DNA from: Burkholderia sp.
GTDB lineage: Bacteria; Pseudomonadota; Gammaproteobacteria; Burkholderiales; Burkholderiaceae
NCBI GenBank assembly: GCA_031253835.1
Contig: JAIRVP010000068.1
Location: 1-37,165 of the forward strand
DNA length: 37,165 bases
Reading direction: 5' to 3'
The notes below the pieces were generated by a model, which saw nothing but the letters and a program-made list of their open reading frames with translations, ran no database searches and was not told where the DNA came from. Position 1 is the stretch's first letter. Every line of letters starts with the position of its first letter. Below are positions 1-8,126 of this stretch, in pieces. A program made the position numbers and the translations under genes.

Positions 1-114
1 TCGGTGCGCCCGCATAGCGCCTTGGGGCAACTGGCGCCGGACCAATTCCGGCAACTGCATCAACCGAAAACCGGCGAGCCCACTAAATTGCGAATGGTGT
101 ACTCGGCGGGGTAA
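1..114 (+). mobile_element. IS3-family transposase OrfB, C-terminal tail (partial)
   Basis: The frame is open from the first base and ends with TAA at 112-114, giving 37 residues. It contains RPHSALGQLAPDQFRQ, the conserved end of the integrase core in IS3-family OrfB transposases, where an R-P-H-S-x-L-G motif precedes a P-x-x-F segment. The rest of the element lies left of the window, so an intact copy cannot be told from a remnant. I could not find a convincing terminal inverted repeat after the stop codon. It sits at the left edge of the lower-GC T6SS island, which fits a mobile-element boundary. Confidence 0.75.
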
Positions 115-763
115 GGTCAATTTCGCCCAAATTCCCCCTGACTATCGCGATCCAGCTATATTTCTTTTTAATCTTAAATACCCAGAATACATAACTCGCG
201 AGCTTATGACAGAAGCTCTGAGTCCTTTGCTCATACCGCATAGCGAACCTGTCAATTCGTGAGACAGTTCACTTGCCCAAGTTGGAGATTCGGTCAGGTA
301 ACAATCATTGACGATCTGTCTTGAGTGCGACGCCTAGAATGACTCAGTTGAATCGTCATATGATCCAACAGTCGGCTTTCGCACACTTTGATGACTGCGG
401 CGAACCGTCCATTCGACGACACAAGGGTGCCAGGCTCTGCGCAACCGGTTTTCATTCTGACAACGTCTGCACCGGCGGGCATCTCGTCGATACTGGTTAC
501 TCGGCCCATTGGTTCTCTGCATTCTGCTGCCGTTCAATGTAGTGATGGATATGGTGTTCCTGCAGCGACTCGATTCAGATGCAGTCGAGGCGGTCCTGTT
601 ATCAGGTTCGATTGAACTACTGTTGCTCATCATGTCACGGTGCTTTCCCAAGAGAATCAATGCGCTGCGCATCGGGACTGCGATCTAGATCGTTTGACAC
701 CTCGCATAACAGCGGTTGACGTTGTGTTTGCCAGGACATGAACAAAAAACAGAGGGGGCCGAA
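115..763. other. AT-rich stretch without a convincing gene
   Basis: About 650 bases between the transposase tail and vgrG. Positions 120-300 are strikingly AT-rich for this replicon and have no long frame. On the minus strand at 294-509 a short frame reads fairly protein-like (it contains GRVTSIDEMPAGADVVRMKTG), but it has no clear ribosome binding site and no family I recognise, so it may be a decayed fragment. The vgrG promoter must lie here, but no good -35/-10 pair stands out. Confidence 0.5.
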
Positions 764-3550
764 GTGAGCATCAGCGACACACTCAGCAGCTTCGCGTCGG
801 GCTCAGTCGACTGGAATCGGCGACCTGTCGCGTTGAGTTTTGGACGCCTGCAAAACACTTTGGGACGCTTGCTTGCGCTTCAGCACGCAAACGTTCACGA
901 AGGGCTGATGACCGGCATCTACGGCCATCTCACCTGCGTATCGACGCGACACGATCTACCACCCAAGCTGTTTATCGGGGTACCTGTCTCGATACGACTG
1001 GTGACCGACCGCGGCCAGCTGCACGTGATCAACGCGATTATCCAAAACGTGCAAATCGGGCAAACCGATGGCGAACTCTGTGTTTACCAACTGACCGTTT
1101 GCGATGCCCTCTCGCTGATGGACAAGCGTACGAATTCGCGCGTCTTCCGGAAGCAAAGTGTCGTCGACGTCCTCACGGTGATGTTCAACGAATGGCGCCA
1201 GCGTAGCCCTGCCCTTGCCCGCGCCTTCGAGTTCGACCTGTCATCGCTGAGCCGCGATCGCTATCCGGCCCGCGAATTGACTAGACAGGTGAACGAATCG
1301 GACGCCACGTTTGTGCGCCGTCTGTTGCGTCGCGAAGGGATTTCGATCTTCGCCAAGGCCGGACCCGCGAAGAGCAATTCGAGCGCCCAAGACGATACGC
1401 CTGTCCATACCTTGGTCTGTAGCGACAATCCGGACTCGTTGCAAGAAGCCCCAGCTGGGACAGTACGACTTCACCCGCGCGACGCTGGCACCGAAGAGCG
1501 CGATACCGTCACGCTGTTCGCCCTCCACGCGCGATTGGTGCCGGGCGCAGCCAGCCGTCCATCGTGGGACTATAAGAAGGCCCGTATCGACGAATCAACC
1601 GTGACCGGCAATGTCGATCAGGGCGACGCTGGTAACGATCTGGCAAAACTCCTCACCGACGTGGCGATCGACATCCCGCATGCGGGAGACTCGTGGGACG
1701 ACCACGAGCGACTCACCCGCTCGCGCATGCTGGCTCACCAATTCGAAGCTGAACAGTACGACGGCGCGAGCGGGATTCGTGATCTCGCCGTCGGAACCTG
1801 GATCACGCTGACGGGCGACCCCGAACTGGACATGCAATCGGCGGAGAAGCGACAGTTCGTCATCACGTCGATTCGCCACGACGTCTCGAATAACCTTCCG
1901 AAGGGGCTGGCGGAACGCGCACAAATGCTGTTCGCCGCAAGCAAAAATCTTGTGTCGCCATCTCCTGTCCAGTTGGCCCCCTCATCCTCTGATTCGGATA
2001 CGCGCTACGAAAACACGTTCACGTGCGTACGCCGCGGAATCCCGCTTACGCCTGCGTACGATCCGAAAGTCGATCTCCCACCAGTTCACCTGCTGACTGG
2101 CGTCATCGTCACGCGCGACGGAGATGAGGTTGTGACCGACGAGCTCGGCCGAGTCTACGTACGAATCCACGGCTTGGATCCCGCTGACCATTCACACGCA
2201 CAAGGAACCGGCACGAACGACAATGCCGGAGACAGCGCACCGATCCGTGTGGCATCCAGCCTTGCCGGCACGCAGTTCGGAGCATCGTTTCTTCCACGCG
2301 TCGGCATGGAGGTCCTGCTCGGTGCGATCGGTGGTGACCCGGACCGGCTGGTGATCATCGCCGTACTCGGGAACGGTGCGAATCCACCGACGGCGTTCAC
2401 GCACACCGGCGCGCTGCCGGGCAACCGGTATGTGTCGGGCATCAAGACGAAGGAAATCAAAGGGCAGCGCTATAACCAGTTGCGGCTCGACGACACGCCA
2501 GGCCAGATTTCCAGCCAGTTAGCGAGTGAGCATGCGCATTCGCAGCTAAATCTGGGCTATCTAACGCAACCGCGCCAGGACGGTCAAGGCAAGGATCGCG
2601 GCGAAGGCGCGGAGTTGCGTACCGATGCGGCCGCCGCGCTGCGTGCAGCACAGGGCATCTTGCTGACGACCTATGCTCGCTCGCAAGCGAGCGGCGGACA
2701 GCTTGATCGCGATGAATTGCTGCAACTGCTTGGCGAGTGCACCGAATTATTCAAGTCTCTGGGTGACTATGCGGGCGAGCATGGCGGACAGGCGACCGAT
2801 ACTGCCGGCCAGCAGGCGGTAGCCACCGCGTTCAAGAGTTGGGCACCCGCCGGTGGAGCATCAAGCACCGGAGCTGGATCCGGCACCGCAAACGGCTCGC
2901 AGGCGCTGATGGCTTTCGGCGCACAGGCCGGTTCAGTTTCGATTACCCCCAAGACGCACGTGACGTACGCGGGCGAGAACATCGACCAGGTCGCGCAGCA
3001 GCACGTCCAGTTGACTAGCGGCCAACGCATCAACCTGCACGGTGGTCGCGGCGTTGCAATGTTCGCTCACAGCGATGGGGTATCGGCAATCGCGAACCAG
3101 GGCAAGGTTACGCTGCAAAGCCAGGCCGACGACACGCAGATCGACTCGGCAAAGAACATCCAGTTCACGGCGGCCGACGGCAAGATCACTGGCATGGCGA
3201 ACGACCAGGTGGTCTTCACGACGTCCGGTGGCGCCTACCTGAAACTGCACGGCAGCGACATCGAGCTCGGCTGCCCAGGCAAGTTCACCGTGAAATCTGC
3301 TGGCCATTCGTGGCAAGGCCCGGCCAGCATGAGTACGGACATGCCGAAGTTCGATCATGCGCCACTCGGGCGCGTACCAAAACTGGTACGAGCCTCCGAC
3401 GGCAATCCGATCGAAGGTTACGTCGGCGAGGTCCACAAAGCGTCGGGCGAAATCGTGAACGGTCAGACGGACAGCACCGGTACGATGGCCCCGATCGACC
3501 ACAACCAGTTCGAACAGGTGGTTGTGAAGTTCTTCAAAAAAGACGCATAA
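764..3550 (+). CDS. vgrG: T6SS spike protein VgrG
   Basis: The trimeric VgrG spike caps the Hcp tube of the type VI secretion system and carries effectors into target cells. From the chosen start it has about 928 residues. The gp27-like base fills roughly 1-440. The gp5-like OB fold begins near 444 (LTGVIVTRDGDEVV, then TDELGRVYVRIHG). A linker follows from about 552, a DUF2345 needle-type repeat region spans about 716-863, and a C-terminal extension covers about 865-928. An in-frame TTG exists at 716, but GTG at 764 is preferred because AGAGGGGG at 751-758 is an excellent ribosome binding site for it. The stop is followed after 21 bases by the lipase effector gene, so the two are probably co-transcribed. 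The C-terminal extension (KLVRASDGNPIEGYVGEV, then GQTDSTGTMAP) looks like a transthyretin-like beta domain; in other VgrGs such domains dock lipase effectors. That role here is inferred. Confidence 0.95.
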   Translation: MSISDTLSSFASGSVDWNRRPVALSFGRLQNTLGRLLALQHANVHEGLMTGIYGHLTCVSTRHDLPPKLFIGVPVSIRLVTDRGQLHVINAIIQNVQIGQTDGELCVYQLTVCDALSLMDKRTNSRVFRKQSVVDVLTVMFNEWRQRSPALARAFEFDLSSLSRDRYPARELTRQVNESDATFVRRLLRREGISIFAKAGPAKSNSSAQDDTPVHTLVCSDNPDSLQEAPAGTVRLHPRDAGTEERDTVTLFALHARLVPGAASRPSWDYKKARIDESTVTGNVDQGDAGNDLAKLLTDVAIDIPHAGDSWDDHERLTRSRMLAHQFEAEQYDGASGIRDLAVGTWITLTGDPELDMQSAEKRQFVITSIRHDVSNNLPKGLAERAQMLFAASKNLVSPSPVQLAPSSSDSDTRYENTFTCVRRGIPLTPAYDPKVDLPPVHLLTGVIVTRDGDEVVTDELGRVYVRIHGLDPADHSHAQGTGTNDNAGDSAPIRVASSLAGTQFGASFLPRVGMEVLLGAIGGDPDRLVIIAVLGNGANPPTAFTHTGALPGNRYVSGIKTKEIKGQRYNQLRLDDTPGQISSQLASEHAHSQLNLGYLTQPRQDGQGKDRGEGAELRTDAAAALRAAQGILLTTYARSQASGGQLDRDELLQLLGECTELFKSLGDYAGEHGGQATDTAGQQAVATAFKSWAPAGGASSTGAGSGTANGSQALMAFGAQAGSVSITPKTHVTYAGENIDQVAQQHVQLTSGQRINLHGGRGVAMFAHSDGVSAIANQGKVTLQSQADDTQIDSAKNIQFTAADGKITGMANDQVVFTTSGGAYLKLHGSDIELGCPGKFTVKSAGHSWQGPASMSTDMPKFDHAPLGRVPKLVRASDGNPIEGYVGEVHKASGEIVNGQTDSTGTMAPIDHNQFEQVVVKFFKKDA

Positions 3551-3571
3551 GCGAGCGACGGGATACGGGTC

Positions 3572-5800
3572 ATGCCAACATCACAACGCAATCCAGCTGC
3601 GACCGCCAAGGGCACGGTACTGCCGAACAAGAAGAAAGAGCTCGTTGCAGTCAAACCGATGCCGTTGCCCGGCGTCGTGATTTTCGTGCACGGCGTCAAC
3701 TCCGAGGGCGAATGGTTCGGCCCGGCCGAAGAGGGTATTTGTAGAGGATTGAACAGACGCCTTGGGCGCCTCGACGATCAGATGATGTTTAAAGGACCGG
3801 AAGGCGGGCAGCTCACTCCGGCCAAGTACGTCAAGTTCCTGACAAACGACGGCTTCGTCAATCCGAAGATGACGCCGCAAACCTACGTGCAGCCCGACCC
3901 TTCGTGGTCACCGGTCATCCATTTCCGCTGGGGACACAAGGCGAATAAAGAAGAGTTGCAGGAGTTTGGCGGCAACATTTTCCTGAACGAACAAAACTAC
4001 TGGGGGGGTGGACCGTTTGCGAATGGGTGTTCGAGCCTTCCAGACTTGTGGAATGTCGGGGTCAACGATCGACTGTTCCTGTGGCTGCAGATCCAGGATT
4101 TGAACCCCGTTGCCGCCCGGATGGTGTACTCAACACCTAATCGTCAATATGGGGTAGTGGCTGCGCTGCGTCTCGCAAAATTGGTCGAATCGATTCGGAA
4201 AAGGCAAGCGGATTGTCCGATCACTGTCGTTTGTCATAGCCAAGGCAACATCGTCGGGATCACAGCCGCATTTCTGGGCGACCAATTACCAGATGTGAGG
4301 GATGCCAAAGGGAAATCCGGCCGATGCGTCGCCGACGCCTATGTGCTGGCAAACGCGCCATACAGCTTGGTTGACGACCTCAAGACCGATTCCTGGACTC
4401 AACGCACCGCAAAGGATTCAGAAGGCCGACGCGGCCGTGAAACGTGGGAAGCTCGCGTACACACTCTTTCCAACTTCTTCGACATTATCCGGGCACGGTT
4501 CAGCCAAGAACCGACACCAGAAGATATCGATCCGGAAATGTCGAATATGTGCACGTCGTCAAAAGGCAAACCGTACAAGGCTGCAGACGATCGACAGGCG
4601 CACGGGCTTCAGGTATGGGGTAAGACCGCCATGGGGCCGACGGGTTATGGAAACACGTATCGCACCTACGGTCGGGTTACCCTTTACTGTTGTCCGCACG
4701 ATCAAGTGATCTCCGCGACGACCGTCCAGGGGATCGGCTGGCGAGGATTGACCGCATATGAAATCGAATGCACGGCAGGAGCTGATTGCTTCACGCAACG
4801 TGTATTCGCCTCGGGCTACCTGGTAGGCCAAAAGCCCGGTGAGTATTACGATTACACGAAGAATGACTGGCGCTACAAGAAAGGAAAGACGAAAGGCTTC
4901 TGGTATCCCCCGTCACCCGAGGCGCAATTCTCGATCATCAAATCGTTGCAGAGCCGAACAACCCTTCAAGACATGTGGGGGATCTGGAAGATGCGAGGTA
5001 TCGGAACGCTCGTCAACATCGGACGGCCGGCGGTCAATGCGACACCACCCGACTGGTGGGCGATTCCGATCGACGCACCGAAGCTGGATCACCCATTCAC
5101 CCCGGTCGCAATGAAGTTCGGAAGTCCGATCGCGCCCGTCCATGACGGCCCAGCCGCGACCAGCCTGTTTAATGAGGGTAACGACCCTGTGGCCGCTGCG
5201 CGCGACAAGAGCAAGACTGCTGCGGAAAAGAAGTCGGGCGACGCAATCGACAACTACGGCGGTGCAACTGCGCTCGGCAACGAAGACAGCGAAGCGGATA
5301 TGCGCTACGAGATGCACGCGATCGTTCGCCAAACCGTTCGGCATAACGAAAAGACAAACAGCGCGTTGATGGACGGAAACGGTAGCGTCATTTCAGAACA
5401 ACCTGGCTTCAACACCACCGGCAAGGCACAGCAGTACTCCGCAGCCACTGTGACGGCATACCTTGGTGCTACGGAGAAGAACAACCCGACCAACCACTCG
5501 ACGATCATGACGAACGCGATGCATGCGGAACACGCTCTCGCTTACGATGTCGCGATCGGCGTGTGCCGTTTGACGCCGGACGACTGGAATGATTTGCGTA
5601 TTGAAGCCGACTGGCGGTTCGGAAAGGGGCTGGATAAAGCCAATCCTCACAAAAAATATGCGGAATATTTTCACGAAGGCAAGATGAACGGAAGTTTTCT
5701 TACTCGCTGGGTCAAAGAAGATCCCGATGCGCACATGCCGAAGAAAATCGTTGATGAAAGAGACGGTTGGATGATTCTCGACGCGGCTCACTCCCTATGA
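3572..5800 (+). CDS. tle3: Tle3-family T6SS phospholipase effector (DUF3274)
   Basis: A 742-residue alpha/beta-hydrolase, most like the Tle3 class of type VI lipase effectors. These attack membrane phospholipids in the periplasm of rival bacteria. There is no signal peptide, as expected for a T6SS cargo. The N-terminal oxyanion segment is VIFVHGVNSEGEWF (HGxN at 40-43). The nucleophile elbow is VVCHSQGNIVG, with Ser223. A plausible catalytic Asp is D377 in YCCPHDQVIS. The C-terminal part after about 600 matches my recollection of the DUF3274 end (ADWRFGKGLDKANPHKKY). The elbow reads C-H-S-Q-G rather than the textbook G-x-S-x-G. The gene lies between vgrG and the Tla3-like adaptor gene, the same partners as in the Pseudomonas aeruginosa vgrG2b-tle3-tla3 locus. 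Its stop overlaps the next start (ATGA). Family assignment is strong; exact lipid specificity cannot be read from sequence. Confidence 0.88.
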   Translation: MPTSQRNPAATAKGTVLPNKKKELVAVKPMPLPGVVIFVHGVNSEGEWFGPAEEGICRGLNRRLGRLDDQMMFKGPEGGQLTPAKYVKFLTNDGFVNPKMTPQTYVQPDPSWSPVIHFRWGHKANKEELQEFGGNIFLNEQNYWGGGPFANGCSSLPDLWNVGVNDRLFLWLQIQDLNPVAARMVYSTPNRQYGVVAALRLAKLVESIRKRQADCPITVVCHSQGNIVGITAAFLGDQLPDVRDAKGKSGRCVADAYVLANAPYSLVDDLKTDSWTQRTAKDSEGRRGRETWEARVHTLSNFFDIIRARFSQEPTPEDIDPEMSNMCTSSKGKPYKAADDRQAHGLQVWGKTAMGPTGYGNTYRTYGRVTLYCCPHDQVISATTVQGIGWRGLTAYEIECTAGADCFTQRVFASGYLVGQKPGEYYDYTKNDWRYKKGKTKGFWYPPSPEAQFSIIKSLQSRTTLQDMWGIWKMRGIGTLVNIGRPAVNATPPDWWAIPIDAPKLDHPFTPVAMKFGSPIAPVHDGPAATSLFNEGNDPVAAARDKSKTAAEKKSGDAIDNYGGATALGNEDSEADMRYEMHAIVRQTVRHNEKTNSALMDGNGSVISEQPGFNTTGKAQQYSAATVTAYLGATEKNNPTNHSTIMTNAMHAEHALAYDVAIGVCRLTPDDWNDLRIEADWRFGKGLDKANPHKKYAEYFHEGKMNGSFLTRWVKEDPDAHMPKKIVDERDGWMILDAAHSL

Positions 5801-7296
5801 CCGCGCTCATTTCGACTCGGCCGCGACGGGTTGCTGTCGCGCTTGCCATCTTGCTGTTGTCGGTCGCGATAGCGGCGACCTGGACGTATCATGCTCAGCA
5901 GGCTGCGCCGCAGCCGCTCTCGGTTGAGGAATGGATGAAACGATTGATTGTGTTGCCGCTGTTGGTCGTCGTCGCCGTGTTGGCGCTCTGGGCGGGACTT
6001 CGAAAATCTGGCGGAGAAAAAGTCGCGGCAACCACGGTTGGCACAGGAGCTAGCGTCGCCGTGGCAGCACCCGCCCCCAATCAACCGTTTCGCGCACAAG
6101 TCGTTGGGCTCGCATGGCTCAATCCGCTAGAACGGCGCGACTATCCGGCCGAATGGCAGCTGCTTTGGACGATGGGTCTCGTTCAGCCCAATGAGCACGA
6201 TGACATGGTCAAGGAGGATCCGAAAGGCTTCACCACCTTGCAGCCAGTCGCCGGCGTAGCCTATGGCAATAATGGCCGCGAGACGTTTGACGGGTTTTAT
6301 GAGAAATACATCGATCAACTTCTCGTTTTATTCGGCGAAATTTATGTGATGAGCCCGGTGTATTTCTACAACGTCCACTCGAAGGACCGAAAGGGGTGGC
6401 GAGAGCTGGCCGGAACCCACATCGAGTTTGCGATTCCGGAAAAACGCCTTGATCCGGAGGAATCTCGAAAGTACTTAGTCAAGCAGTTCGTGTCGATGTT
6501 TGAGATTGGCAATCAGGATGCACCAAGTTTGTGGAGCAAGGATACTCCGCCAGACGTTCACATCACGCCCGGTGGTCCGAATGCGGGCTTCACTTCGCTG
6601 AATCGCGCACTCGACTATCTGCAAGCACACCCCGACCAGAGCGTATGGGTGATGAACTGGGATGCGCCGAGCTTCCCGCCGAAAGACAACCAGATGAACG
6701 AGAACATGGTGCTGCTCGTTCTCACGGGACCGGACTTCAAGACGGAGCGCGAACCGCTCGCATGGATCGGGCGCGTAGCTGTCGGCAACGTGGACGACTT
6801 CGAGAAGAAGTCCGGAACGACGCGCGCGGTGCAAGCGTGGAAATCGACCATCGAACAGGCCGCCCACAATGCGGGAGTGACGACGGCTGATCTGCACTAC
6901 GTCGTCCATGACGCCGGCAAGGGCAGCGACGTCGCGTCCGCTCGGCTCGGTGCGTTGTCGCAGACGTTGACCGAAGTGCTGCCCGAGTACGACTTCAAGA
7001 AGCAGACGTTCAACACGCCTGCGCTGCTTGGCGAGATGGGTGCCGGTACCGCGCTGACCGACGTGGCACTCGCAATCGGCCGCGCGAACCATCTCGGCGG
7101 TAATACGCTGGTGGCCGGAACGAACGATGCCGAACACCCGATGGCCGTTGTCGTTGTTCCTCCTACGAAGTTGAATCCGGTTGATCCAAAGAAACCATGG
7201 TTCCGTGCGGCTGGCGAAGGTAGTGCTTATCTGCCTTGGTGGGGAAAGCGGCACGACGTCGATTACAGTCAGTCCGGGCAAGGCTACAGCTTCTAA
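5797..7296 (+). CDS. tla3: Tla3-like T6SS lipase adaptor (DUF2875)
   Basis: A 499-residue protein resembling DUF2875/Tla3. In P. aeruginosa, Tla3 loads the Tle3 lipase onto VgrG. ATG at 5797 is chosen because it overlaps the upstream stop in an ATGA arrangement typical of translational coupling; the in-frame TTG at 5767 is less likely. Two hydrophobic segments lie at about 12-30 and 49-67, followed by a short Ala/Val/Thr-rich stretch and a soluble domain beginning near QVVGLAWLNPLERRDYPAEW, so the protein is probably anchored in the inner membrane. The C-terminal part (HYVVHDAGKGSDV, then LLGEMGAGTALTDVALAI) faintly recalls the thiolase/ketosynthase C-terminal fold. That is pattern resemblance only, and enzymatic activity should not be assumed. 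An intrinsic terminator lies 32 bases after the stop. Confidence 0.8.
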   Translation: MTALISTRPRRVAVALAILLLSVAIAATWTYHAQQAAPQPLSVEEWMKRLIVLPLLVVVAVLALWAGLRKSGGEKVAATTVGTGASVAVAAPAPNQPFRAQVVGLAWLNPLERRDYPAEWQLLWTMGLVQPNEHDDMVKEDPKGFTTLQPVAGVAYGNNGRETFDGFYEKYIDQLLVLFGEIYVMSPVYFYNVHSKDRKGWRELAGTHIEFAIPEKRLDPEESRKYLVKQFVSMFEIGNQDAPSLWSKDTPPDVHITPGGPNAGFTSLNRALDYLQAHPDQSVWVMNWDAPSFPPKDNQMNENMVLLVLTGPDFKTEREPLAWIGRVAVGNVDDFEKKSGTTRAVQAWKSTIEQAAHNAGVTTADLHYVVHDAGKGSDVASARLGALSQTLTEVLPEYDFKKQTFNTPALLGEMGAGTALTDVALAIGRANHLGGNTLVAGTNDAEHPMAVVVVPPTKLNPVDPKKPWFRAAGEGSAYLPWWGKRHDVDYSQSGQGYSF

Positions 7297-7328
7297 GCAG
7301 CCCAAAGAGACATGATATGGACCAACGT

Positions 7329-7360
7329 GGGCGATGCGCGGTGAACGCATCGTCCTTTTT
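7329..7360 (+). terminator. Intrinsic terminator after tla3
   Basis: The stem pairs 7329-7338 with 7346-7355: ten base pairs including one G-U, with a 7-base loop. Five T residues follow directly at 7356-7360. It sits between tla3 and the small membrane protein gene, so that gene and PAAR probably need read-through or their own promoter. Confidence 0.7.
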
Positions 7361-7374
7361 GTTGGAAGATTGTT

Positions 7375-7623
7375 ATGGAACTGGGAATGTACAGCCCCTC
7401 TCGCTATCGTCATTTTCTGGGATGGGGTGTCGGGATGATTGTCGCGGGGAGCGGCCTCTTCCCTTTCCTTGTCGTGCTTATGGCCATTGGTGCATTTGAT
7501 CAGTGGCATATTCAAGGCGACGCGCAGTTAAACCTTGTTTTCACTGTAGCGGTTCTTATCGTTGCGATCGGACTCGTTCTGATCATCGCTGACTTGGTCA
7601 AGAGATTCAAAGCCCGAAAATGA
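7375..7623 (+). CDS. Small two-helix membrane protein, candidate effector immunity
   Basis: An 82-residue protein of unknown family. It has two clear transmembrane helices, FLGWGVGMIVAGSGLFPFLV with its continuation (about 14-39) and LNLVFTVAVLIVAIGLVLII (about 53-72). It ends in a positively charged cytoplasmic-looking tail (DLVKRFKARK), which suggests both ends lie inside. An alternative ATG lies four codons in (7387), and neither start has a strong ribosome binding site. It stands between the lipase/adaptor pair and PAAR, where accessory or immunity genes are often found. P. aeruginosa Tli3 immunity is an exported protein, not a two-helix one, so an immunity role is inference from position alone. 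Confidence 0.6.
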   Translation: MELGMYSPSRYRHFLGWGVGMIVAGSGLFPFLVVLMAIGAFDQWHIQGDAQLNLVFTVAVLIVAIGLVLIIADLVKRFKARK

Positions 7624-7723
7624 ACAAATCTTGCCGCCACGCGCGAATTGTCGGCGTGGCAAAAAATTGCAACGACTGTGCGGCAGAGTCTACTTCAGAC
7701 GTGAACCAGGAGCAGGAGCTTTC

Positions 7724-7981
7724 ATGCGCGGTGTAATTCGGGTTGGAGACGTACACAGTCACGGCGGGCGCGTCGAGTCAGGCGCCGCCAACAGCGAAGT
7801 CATGGGCCGGCCGGTCGCCCGAATCGGCGATCGCTGCACTTGCCCGATCCACGGCGAGTGCGTGATCGTCGAAGGTGATGGAGACTTCAACGTCGAGGGG
7901 AGCCTCGCGTCGTTCGACGGCCACAAGACCTCGTGCGGGGCCGTACTGATCACGTCCCTTCCTACGTCCGGGCGAACATAG
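7724..7981 (+). CDS. PAAR-domain T6SS spike tip protein
   Basis: An 85-residue PAAR protein that sharpens the VgrG tip of the T6SS needle. The fold is visible in MRGVIRVGDVHSHGGRVESG, in VMGRPVARIGDRCTCPIHGE and in the end GHKTSCGAVLITS. The His and Cys residues in DRCTCPIHG and GHKTSCG are the usual zinc-binding positions. The frame extends upstream to a TTG at 7631, but ATG at 7724 is preceded by AGGAG at 7714-7718 with good spacing, and the family starts at this point. It carries no C-terminal toxin extension, so it is a structural tip rather than an evolved effector. It completes the vgrG-tle3-tla3 module in the same orientation. Confidence 0.9.
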   Translation: MRGVIRVGDVHSHGGRVESGAANSEVMGRPVARIGDRCTCPIHGECVIVEGDGDFNVEGSLASFDGHKTSCGAVLITSLPTSGRT

Positions 7982-8126
7982 TTTCCACGTGCAAGCTCCG
8001 ACCGAATTGACTATGTGTGACCGTTATCGACCCACAAGGGACAGTCGGGGCGACTCAAAGCGGACGCTTATCGGTTGCTCGGTCGATTGATAGCGTCGCT
8101 GGTAAATCATTCCGCAGCAATGACGC

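Noticed and set aside
294..509. A short minus-strand frame left of vgrG that reads moderately protein-like.
   Set aside because: No ribosome binding site, no family, and it lies in a degraded AT-rich stretch. Kept only as a comment in the region entry.
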